Shown piece by piece: positions 28,719 through 41,181 of a DNA stretch of 41,181 nucleotides. The notes under the pieces are model-generated. The model did not search any database. It had not been told where the DNA came from and was given only the letters and a program-made list of their open reading frames with translations. The DNA comes from Herminiimonas sp. Lineage in GTDB: Bacteria > Pseudomonadota > Gammaproteobacteria > Burkholderiales > Burkholderiaceae. The stretch is from assembly GCA_014377155.1 (NCBI GenBank), contig JACMQD010000063.1:1-41181 (forward strand). The letters are read 5' to 3'. Positions within the stretch are counted from its first letter, which is position 1. Every line of letters begins with the position of its first letter. The position numbers and the translations under genes were made by a program.

Positions 28719-30626
28719 CTATTTTTTGTAAAGCAGGCGCGTGATCGAACGCGCCAGATCCATCGCCAGTACCGGCTTGGTCATGACTACATTGAAGCCC
28801 GCAGAGCGTGCCTGCGTGAACCGTGCAGCATCCGAAAAAGCGGTCAGGGCCAAAGCAGGTATCATGGCGCGAATCGGATCCTTGATAGCGCGCACTTGCG
28901 TCATGAAAGCGATTCCATCCATATACGGCATGGCGATATCGGACAGCAGCACGTCAAACTCTTCGGTTTCCAGCAGTTGCAGCGCATGCAGCGCCGAGTC
29001 GGTCACCGTGACTTGAATGCCGAAGCTGGAAAGGATCTGGCTGACGACATCCCGCGCATCGGGATCGTCGTCTACGGCCAGGGCGCGGACATAGTGCAGG
29101 TCGAACTCCTCGCTTGAACCGGGCGACTCGCCTGGCAGGCCGAATTCGGACGCCGTGTGCGGCAGGTTGACCAAAAAGGTGGTGCCCTTATCGATGCCGT
29201 CACTGGTTACTTGAATACTGCCACCGTGCATTTCGACGAACTGTTTCGCAATCGACAGGCCCAGACCGAGTCCACCATACTTGCGGCGAAGCGAAGGATC
29301 GGCTTGGCGGAAGCGCTCGAATACATAGGGCAGGAATCCTTCCTCGATACCCATGCCAGTGTCGACGATGGCAACCTGGGCATGGACGCCATCGCTGCGC
29401 GCCCGGATTGCGATGCTGCCGCCATTCGGGGTGAACTTGATGGCATTGCAAAGCAAATTCCAGAACACCTGCCGCAAGCGCGCCGAATCGCCCTGCATGC
29501 TTTCCTTCAACGCATAATCAGCGCGGATCGTAATGTTTTTCTGGCTTGCCAGTGGTTCGACCGTCTCGCGCGCGCGCTCGAGCACGTCTGCCAGATCGAA
29601 GGTCTCGATGTGCAGCACGATCTTGCCGGCAACGATGGAGCTCGTGTCGAGCAGGTCGTTGATCAGGTTGACCTGGGTCTTGGCACTGCGGATGATGGCT
29701 TCGATACCCTTGTTGACTTGCGGATCGACCAATGACCGCATGCGCAACAGTTCAGCCCAGCCAAGCACGGCGTTCAACGGCGTGCGTAACTCGTGGCTGA
29801 TGGTAGCGATGAACTCATCCTTGCGCCGATCCGCCAGCCGCAACTTGTTCTCGGCTTCACGGCGATAAGCCAGTTCCTGCTCAGCGCGCTCATAAGCTAC
29901 TTGCAGATCGACACGGCTCATGTCGAGTGCCTTGTTCAGTTCTTCAGACGCTTTGCGTACAGTCACCTTGGCGTCGGTCAGCGTGGTCTGCTGACCTGCC
30001 TCTATGTGCAGGCCGTCTCGCGCGCTGCCTGTCGCTTTCATCCGCTCGAGCTGCTCGTGCAATGCATCGGCGCGCTGGGTTGCGTCGACGACGCGTGCGG
30101 CATGGCTGCTGGCCATTGCGGCATCCCGTTCGCATGCGAGTTTGGCGCCTAACAACGGTAGCATTGTGTTGATCGCCGTCAAAGCTCGGGTTTCGGGCAT
30201 GCCCCCAAAAAAAACCAGCACGCAGTGGTTGTCGGCGTCGGACACCCCGAAAACTGGCGTTTCTTCGTGGGTTTCCGGATCGATGAGCAGGGCCGACGAC
30301 ATACCGATGCTACCAACGCGTTTAAGAAAGGTTTGCCATGGTTCGTTTTCTGCAGAAATCTGCTTGAAACCGAGGGGGGTAAAAAACAATTCGGATTTGG
30401 GATCGTTGGCAAAGACAATGCATTTGTCCAGACCTGCAAAGACGGCAAGATCAGTCGCGGCTTCGCGCCGACATTCAGGCTTTTGGAGACGCACGAATAA
30501 CGCCACAAGTTGGGCGGTAATCATCGCCGCGTTCCAAATGAAAACGCCCATGCCAGGCACATCATGAATATGTTTTTTCGCAAGATCAAAGCACGATCCT
30601 ATATTGAGGGCGCCCGGTTTAACCAC
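28719..30626 (-). CDS. Soluble hybrid sensor histidine kinase (GAF-like, HisKA, HATPase, REC)
   Basis: About 635 residues without membrane helices. An N-terminal GAF-like sensor region (about 35-180) is followed by a coiled-coil (180-265) and the HisKA dimer domain with phospho-accepting H278 in [10 protein letters not shown]. Next come an HATPase with N and G boxes (NLLCNAIKFT, VDTGMGIE, GLGLGLSI), a linker and a canonical REC domain with D563 (SDIAMPYMDG) and Lys in TKPV. The start is uncertain: the GTG at 30626 gives the full frame, and an ATG at 30551 would remove 25 residues; neither has a good ribosome-binding site. It is divergent from the poly-HAMP kinase and may feed the same relay. 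Confidence 0.88.
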   Translation of the reverse strand: MVKPGALNIGSCFDLAKKHIHDVPGMGVFIWNAAMITAQLVALFVRLQKPECRREAATDLAVFAGLDKCIVFANDPKSELFFTPLGFKQISAENEPWQTFLKRVGSIGMSSALLIDPETHEETPVFGVSDADNHCVLVFFGGMPETRALTAINTMLPLLGAKLACERDAAMASSHAARVVDATQRADALHEQLERMKATGSARDGLHIEAGQQTTLTDAKVTVRKASEELNKALDMSRVDLQVAYERAEQELAYRREAENKLRLADRRKDEFIATISHELRTPLNAVLGWAELLRMRSLVDPQVNKGIEAIIRSAKTQVNLINDLLDTSSIVAGKIVLHIETFDLADVLERARETVEPLASQKNITIRADYALKESMQGDSARLRQVFWNLLCNAIKFTPNGGSIAIRARSDGVHAQVAIVDTGMGIEEGFLPYVFERFRQADPSLRRKYGGLGLGLSIAKQFVEMHGGSIQVTSDGIDKGTTFLVNLPHTASEFGLPGESPGSSEEFDLHYVRALAVDDDPDARDVVSQILSSFGIQVTVTDSALHALQLLETEEFDVLLSDIAMPYMDGIAFMTQVRAIKDPIRAMIPALALTAFSDAARFTQARSAGFNVVMTKPVLAMDLARSITRLLYKK

Positions 30627-31174
30627 TGCAATGCAGATGCTTTTGCGTTGCTGCGGCGCAATTGAAGGCGTACCTTGCCGGTTGGAAGCTTTGCTGATTG
30701 GCGGCGGAAATGCGCAACACGGGCGCTCTGTTAAGGCACGATACCAGAAAAATCAAATTTCCTGAGGCAAATTTTGTCAGTATCTGGCTAGTCATGTGTT
30801 TATAGAAATTCGCGGTTTTCCTTGCATAGAAGCTGTATTCTCAGATAAAAATGTGCGCAAAAATAATGCGAAAATACTGGCTTCATGCTGTGTCTTGGGA
30901 TCGGATTGCCCACCTTTTCCAAATAGCACATTACGCAGTCATGACCAACGCTGTCTGTAAATTTTACAATCGATGAAAGGCTTCAACAGCGTGCAGGATC
31001 AATGATATATTTCCCGTTGAACATAGGTGAAATGGACGGATCTCATGGCAGAGAAGTGCGTATTTTTTGTTGTGTCGCGTCGTGGACGTTCGTCAGTTCC
31101 TACTTGCTAAATCGCCTGGCAAACGCAAAAAGCTTGTTAGCTCAAGCGTGATTTTTCACTGACCGAGACAACTT
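30627..31174. other. 548-bp divergent regulatory region between two hybrid kinase genes
   Basis: No convincing gene. The stretch is AT-richer than its neighbours. A possible plus-strand promoter is TTGCAT (30822-30827), 16 bases, then GATAAA (30844-30849), about 330 bases before the poly-HAMP gene. A 21-codon frame (ATG at 31045, stop TAA) is too short and lacks a good ribosome-binding site to call. The size leaves room for a small RNA or several regulator sites, but I see no strong hairpin-plus-T-run. Confidence 0.5.
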
Positions 31175-36865
<5,691 letters not shown>

Positions 36866-36920
36866 CAAGCGCACCCTTACCGACAACGCCTCCGTTGCGG
36901 CAATTCCCGGGAGGATGCCG

Positions 36921-38150
36921 ATGAGCGTTTCGGGCCACACCTCTCCCGCTAACGATACGGGTACGCTGCGCCAGCTTGCCTCGCCGGACGGTGTGCCGGC
37001 GTCGGTCCTCATCGTCGATGATACGCCGGCAAAACTGCGCTCGTTGCTTGCCGTGGTGTCGTCGATGGGACTGGAGGTAACGACGGCGACGTCGGGACGC
37101 GAGGCGCTGCGCCTGTTGTTGCGGCGCGATTTCGCGGTGATCCTTCTCGATGTGAAAATGCCGATGATGGACGGTTTCGAGACCGCCACGTTGATCCACG
37201 GCCGGCCGCGCTCGTCGCGTACGCCGATCATTTTCATTACGGCCGAAGCCGATTCCGACTCCGACCGCTTTCGTGGCTATACATTGGGTGCGGTGGATTA
37301 TATTTTTTCGCCCATCCTCCCCGAAGTGCTGTCGGCCAAAGTGCGGGTATTTGTCGACCTGTTCTACATGCAGCGCGAACTGCAACTGCAAAAGGAAGAA
37401 TTGCAGCGGCGCGCAGATGCGATCGACAGCAAGAACATCGAGCTCGAACGCGCATCGAAGACCAAGACCGAATTTCTCGCCAATATGTCGCATGAGTTGC
37501 GTACGCCGCTGAACGCGATCATCGGTTTTACCGGCACCTTGCTGATGAAACTGGCGGGACCATTGACGGCGGACCAAAACAAACAGCTCAATATTGTCAA
37601 GTCCAGTGCCAAGCATTTGCTATCGCTGATCAATGACTTGCTCGATGTCGCCAAGATCGAATCAGGAAAAATCGACTTGACGCCTGAGTCGGTGGACTGC
37701 CATGCGATGTTTCAGGAAGTAGCCGATACCTTGCGGCCATTGACGAGCCAGAAAAACTTGCTGTTTTCAGCGTCCGCCCCGGATCAGTCGTCGCTTCAGA
37801 CCGATCGGCGCATTTTGTTGCAGATATTAATCAACCTGGCTAACAATGCCGTCAAATTTACCGAACAAGGCAGCATCGTGATGACGTTGCGCCAGCATGT
37901 CGAAGCAAAGGTGAAGATCACTACGATTAGCGTGGAGGATAGTGGTACGGGTATCCTGCCAGAGGATCAGGAAAAGATTTTCGACGCCTTTACTCAACTC
38001 GACGCAACCTCGACGCGACGGTTTGAAGGAACCGGTCTGGGACTGCATCTGAGCCAAAAGCTTGCCGGTCTCATCGGTGGCAAAATCACGTTAAAAAGCG
38101 ATGTCGGCAAAGGCAGCACCTTTACGCTGACCATCGCAGAAGATAAGTAA
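36921..38150 (+). CDS. Response-regulator/histidine kinase fusion (REC-HisKA-HATPase)
   Basis: About 409 residues. The N-terminal REC domain (28-148) has D77 (LDVKMPMMDG), but the usual switch Lys is replaced by Ser130 in DYIFSPILPEVL, a variation I recall in this REC subgroup. A short coiled-coil leads to HisKA with H191 ([11 protein letters not shown]), then HATPase motifs NLANNAVKF, EDSGTGI and GTGLGLHL. No membrane segment is seen. GGGAGG lies 6 bases before the ATG at 36921; the frame is open from 36846, overlapping the previous gene, but without such a site. As a kinase governed by its own receiver, it likely takes a phosphoryl signal from the poly-HAMP kinase (inference). Confidence 0.9.
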   Translation: MSVSGHTSPANDTGTLRQLASPDGVPASVLIVDDTPAKLRSLLAVVSSMGLEVTTATSGREALRLLLRRDFAVILLDVKMPMMDGFETATLIHGRPRSSRTPIIFITAEADSDSDRFRGYTLGAVDYIFSPILPEVLSAKVRVFVDLFYMQRELQLQKEELQRRADAIDSKNIELERASKTKTEFLANMSHELRTPLNAIIGFTGTLLMKLAGPLTADQNKQLNIVKSSAKHLLSLINDLLDVAKIESGKIDLTPESVDCHAMFQEVADTLRPLTSQKNLLFSASAPDQSSLQTDRRILLQILINLANNAVKFTEQGSIVMTLRQHVEAKVKITTISVEDSGTGILPEDQEKIFDAFTQLDATSTRRFEGTGLGLHLSQKLAGLIGGKITLKSDVGKGSTFTLTIAEDK

Positions 38151-38195
38151 CGGCTGGCACGATCGGTTGAAAATTTAGAATAGGGGAATCAGATT

Positions 38196-39029
38196 TTGTC
38201 GACACGCGTCCTGGTCATAGAAGACAATCCTGCCAACATGGAACTCATGGCGTACTTGCTGGAGGCGTTCGGGCATACGACATTGCGCAGCACCGACGGT
38301 GAACAGGGTGTGGAAGTGGCGCGCCGGGAAGTGCCCGATCTGATCATTTGCGACGTGCATTTACCAAAAATGGATGGTTATGGCGTGGTCAGGCTTTTGA
38401 AGGGGGATCCGGCATTGATGGCCATCCCGGTGGTGGCCGTCACTGCACTGGCGATGGTCGGCGACCGCGAAAAAGTCATGCTCGCCGGTTTCGATGCCTA
38501 TATCGGCAAGCCGATCGACCCGGAAACCTTCGTCGCACAGGTCGAAAAACTGATTGCAGAGGACAAGCGTTCCCCCGGGCTGGCGCAGACGGAGAGTGCG
38601 GCCACGGTCGCGACCGCGCCACCGACACAACAGCGCGCCAGCGTGCTGGTGGTGGATGATTCCGAGGTCAACAGCGAACTCATTGACAGCACGCTGACAC
38701 CGTTTGGCTATCAGGTCACTATTGCCGACACAGTCACGCAAGCTCTGGCACTTGCTCGCAGTACCCCGTTCGACATGATTATCAGCGACCTGCACATGCC
38801 GGAACACGACGGCTTCAGTTTTCTCGCCAGCGTCAAAGCCGATCCGGCCCTGGCGCATCTGCCGTTCATGTTCCTGAGTTCGTCATTTGGCAGCAGCGAC
38901 GATTTTCGGCGCGGGGCCGAGCTTGGTGCGACCGTGTGCGTGCGCCGTCCGATCGAACCACAAGCTTTACTCGCCCATATTGAAAAATGCCTGAATGGCA
39001 TGTCTCTGCCGCGCGCCGACGAAAACTAA
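38196..39029 (+). CDS. Tandem receiver protein (REC-REC)
   Basis: A 277-residue protein made only of two receiver domains joined by a Thr/Ala/Pro linker (about 128-148). REC1 is canonical: ED pair, D53 (CDVHLPKMDG) and a Lys in YIGKPI. REC2 has D198 (SDLHMPEHDG), but the conserved Lys is Arg251 (RRPIEP), so its activation may differ. There is no output domain, so it probably acts as a phosphate sink, connector or protein-binding switch. The start is a TTG at 38196 with GGGGA 8 bases upstream; no ATG fits the REC1 start. It is 45 bases after the REC-kinase and 11 before the GGDEF protein gene, clearly one operon. Confidence 0.9.
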   Translation: MSTRVLVIEDNPANMELMAYLLEAFGHTTLRSTDGEQGVEVARREVPDLIICDVHLPKMDGYGVVRLLKGDPALMAIPVVAVTALAMVGDREKVMLAGFDAYIGKPIDPETFVAQVEKLIAEDKRSPGLAQTESAATVATAPPTQQRASVLVVDDSEVNSELIDSTLTPFGYQVTIADTVTQALALARSTPFDMIISDLHMPEHDGFSFLASVKADPALAHLPFMFLSSSFGSSDDFRRGAELGATVCVRRPIEPQALLAHIEKCLNGMSLPRADEN

Positions 39030-39040
39030 CAAGAGAAAAA

Positions 39041-41181
39041 ATGGCAACCATACTGATCGTCGATGATCATGCAATTAACCGGCAGTTCCTGCTGACCTTG
39101 CTCGGTTACGGCGGGCACCGCCTGCTGGAAGCGGCCGAAGGCGCGCAAGCGCTCGAATTGGCACGCATCGAGCGCCCGGATCTGGTCATCACCGACGTCC
39201 TGATGCCAAACATGGACGGCTATGAACTTGTGACGGGGATGCGTGCCGACCAGACGCTGGCGCATGTGCCGGTCATTTTTTATACGGCAAGCTACCGCGC
39301 GCGCGAGGCACGTTCGATGGCGCAAGCCTGTGGCGTGAAGTGGGTACTGTCGAAGCCGTCCGAGCCTGAACTGATCTTGCAAACGGTGCAGGAAGCGCTG
39401 GGCTCGTCGCAGCAAAGCGACAACCCGGCTGCGCCGCGTCTATCGGCGTCTATCGGCGACGATGAATTCTCGTCGATCAATCATCAACTGGCGCACTATC
39501 TGAACGAATTGGCAGATCCGGGCGATCCCGAATCAGCATCGCTCACGGGCAGCGCAGGCGGACTGCCTGTGAGCGACCGCGAACGCCTGCACGGTATTGC
39601 TACCCGCATGGCGGACTCGGTCACGAGCTTGCAGGCAGTGAGCACGCGGCTCACGCGTCTGGTCGAGCTTGGTCTTGACCTGGCGGCCGAACGCGATCCG
39701 GCAAGGATGCTGGAAATCCTGTGCCGCGCCGCGCATGGCGTGTGTGCAGCCAAACATGCAGCCGTTGCTATCCTCGATGGCGATGGTATCGGGCTTGGAT
39801 TTTGTTTTGCGCGCGGCATGGGCAATGAAATCATCCCCCAGCTGCGCGCCATGGCGCCGCGGGCGGGCGTGCTCGGCAGGCTGATCGATGAACGTATTCC
39901 TTCACGCCTCAATCGCCTCGGTGGCGATCCGGCGGAACTCGGCTTGCCGCCGTCGCATCCGCCGGTGCATTCGTTTCTCGGGGTACCGATCGCCTCGAAA
40001 GAACATACCTATGGCTGGCTCTACCTCGCGGACAAGCTCGACGACGGCGACTTCAGCGAAGTCGACGAGCAGATCGCGGCCACTATCGCCTTCCAGATGG
40101 CCGCGGCCTATGAAAACGTGATTTTGTACGACGAGGTCCACCAGCATCGCGCCCAGCTGCAAATGGAAGTCGTCGAGCGCAAGCAGGCGCAGGAGGCACT
40201 GCGACGCAATCTGCGGGCACGCACGGTCATGGCGCAATGCAACCGGGTCCTGATGCATGCCACTGACGAGACAGGACTGCTCGATGCCATGTGCACCACC
40301 ATCGTCGAGACCGGAAACTATCCGCTGGTGTGGATCGGGTATGTCGACGCACTCAGTGACGCGGCGCTCAAGGTGATGGCTAGCGCCGGCGTCGAGGCGG
40401 ATATCAAGAAGAGGCTCGGCGCCGAAGTCGCGATCGATTTTTCGACATCGGTTGCCGGCACTGCCATTCGTACGGCACAGCCGTATATGGTCGGCGACAC
40501 CGCCAATTACCCGGACGTCGAGCAATTACCCATGCCGGTCGCCGCGCGGGACTACCGCTCGGCGTTGGCATTGCCCTTGAAGGAGGGCGAGCAGGTGATC
40601 GGCGCGCTGACGATTTATGAAAGCGAGCCGAATGCGTTCAGTCGTCATCAAATTGAGATGCTGCAGCAGCTCGCTGATGATATTTCCTACGGCGCTGCCA
40701 GTTTGCGCACCAAGCGCGCGCGCGAACAGGCCGAGCGCAGTCTGCTCGCGGCGCAGGAGCAACTGACAGACATCCTCAATTCGATCGACAACATCGTCTG
40801 GTCGATATCCAAGGGAGAATTCCTCTATATCAGTCCGGTCGCTGAAAAAGTCTTCGGTTATCCGCTATCGGCGTTCTATCAGGACAAGATGCTGTGGATG
40901 AATGCGATTCATCCGGACGACCAGCCTGTCGTGAAGGCGTCGATCGGAACGCTGCATGACAAGGGCGCGGTTACACGCGAATATCGCATCTACTGCTGCG
41001 ACGGCAGCGTGCGCTGGCTGGAGGACCGCACGCGCGCGGTACGTGACGCCCACGGAAGGCTGCTGCGTTTCGACGGCGTTGCGAGCGACATCACGCATCG
41101 CAAGGATTACGAAGAACGGATCGAATACCTGGCCACGCATGATCCGCTGACCGGGCTGGCCAATCGCAATCTGCTGCGCGA
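39041..41181 (+). CDS. REC-GAF-GAF-PAS-GGDEF signalling protein (3' end outside window)
   Basis: An open frame of 713 codons without a stop before the window end. REC (1-120) is canonical with D52 (TDVLMPNMDG) and K105 (LSKP). GAF1 (about 205-357), a helical linker, GAF2 (about 397-553) and a PAS/PAC domain (about 573-685, ending DITHRKDYEE) follow. The last visible residues, THDPLTGLANRNLL, are the typical start of a GGDEF diguanylate cyclase domain. Whether the GGDEF is catalytic, and whether an EAL domain follows, cannot be seen. AAGAGA precedes the ATG. This is the likely output of the kinase locus, turning phosphorylation into c-di-GMP. Confidence 0.9.
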   Translation, partial: MATILIVDDHAINRQFLLTLLGYGGHRLLEAAEGAQALELARIERPDLVITDVLMPNMDGYELVTGMRADQTLAHVPVIFYTASYRAREARSMAQACGVKWVLSKPSEPELILQTVQEALGSSQQSDNPAAPRLSASIGDDEFSSINHQLAHYLNELADPGDPESASLTGSAGGLPVSDRERLHGIATRMADSVTSLQAVSTRLTRLVELGLDLAAERDPARMLEILCRAAHGVCAAKHAAVAILDGDGIGLGFCFARGMGNEIIPQLRAMAPRAGVLGRLIDERIPSRLNRLGGDPAELGLPPSHPPVHSFLGVPIASKEHTYGWLYLADKLDDGDFSEVDEQIAATIAFQMAAAYENVILYDEVHQHRAQLQMEVVERKQAQEALRRNLRARTVMAQCNRVLMHATDETGLLDAMCTTIVETGNYPLVWIGYVDALSDAALKVMASAGVEADIKKRLGAEVAIDFSTSVAGTAIRTAQPYMVGDTANYPDVEQLPMPVAARDYRSALALPLKEGEQVIGALTIYESEPNAFSRHQIEMLQQLADDISYGAASLRTKRAREQAERSLLAAQEQLTDILNSIDNIVWSISKGEFLYISPVAEKVFGYPLSAFYQDKMLWMNAIHPDDQPVVKASIGTLHDKGAVTREYRIYCCDGSVRWLEDRTRAVRDAHGRLLRFDGVASDITHRKDYEERIEYLATHDPLTGLANRNLLR

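Noticed and set aside
28705..28727. Small palindrome AGTCCGCGGACT plus T run as terminator for the HD-GYP gene
   Set aside because: The stem is only about 4 bp with a workable loop, and the T run is explained by the Lys-Lys codons of the convergent kinase gene.
31045..31110. 21-codon frame before the poly-HAMP kinase as a leader peptide
   Set aside because: No convincing ribosome-binding site, no regulatory codon run and no attenuator hairpin.

Overview
The window looks like chromosomal DNA of a betaproteobacterium of the order Burkholderiales. The best guess is an Oxalobacteraceae-type organism (Herminiimonas/Janthinobacterium-like). This rests on gene order (mdh, then a GntR regulator, sdhCDAB-sdhE-gltA, sucA-odhB-lpdA, zapE) and protein style, not on a marker gene. 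I see no tRNA, rRNA, insertion sequence, prophage or CRISPR array. Codon style is uniform, so most of the window reads as core genome.

Region 1 (1-8222, all minus strand) holds ppnN, a CADD/TenA-like putative di-iron oxidase, a 50-residue membrane peptide, aconitase acnA, a secreted MliC-like protein, a CitE-like lyase and malate dehydrogenase mdh. A good sigma70-type promoter for mdh (8417-8445) and a perfect 20-bp palindrome (8455-8474) lie between mdh and the divergent GntR-family gene.

Region 2 (8530-20953, plus strand) is a TCA-cycle block: gntR, sdhC-sdhD-sdhA-sdhB, sdhE, gltA, terminator, sucA, odhB, lpdA. A small lipoprotein gene follows that seems to have lost its reading frame near the 3' end. 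With acnA and mdh, the window encodes aconitase, 2-oxoglutarate dehydrogenase, succinate dehydrogenase, malate dehydrogenase and citrate synthase. Stable hairpins sit in the sdhB-sdhE and odhB-lpdA gaps.

Region 3 (21078-28554) is mixed: zapE, a secreted coiled-coil protein, a PP2C phosphatase (minus), a YdcH-like peptide, a DinG/YoaA-type helicase without an ATG start, a PilZ protein overlapping it, and an HD-GYP c-di-GMP phosphodiesterase.

Region 4 (28719-41181) is a signalling locus. A hybrid histidine kinase on the minus strand faces, across a 548-bp gap, a plus-strand series: a 1896-residue soluble hybrid kinase with nine exact 276-bp tandem HAMP-pair repeats (like fungal group III/Nik1 kinases), a REC-kinase, a REC-REC protein with a TTG start, and a REC-GAF-GAF-PAS-GGDEF protein cut by the window end. 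The domains suggest a branched phosphorelay that ends in c-di-GMP synthesis. This is the most unusual part of the window.
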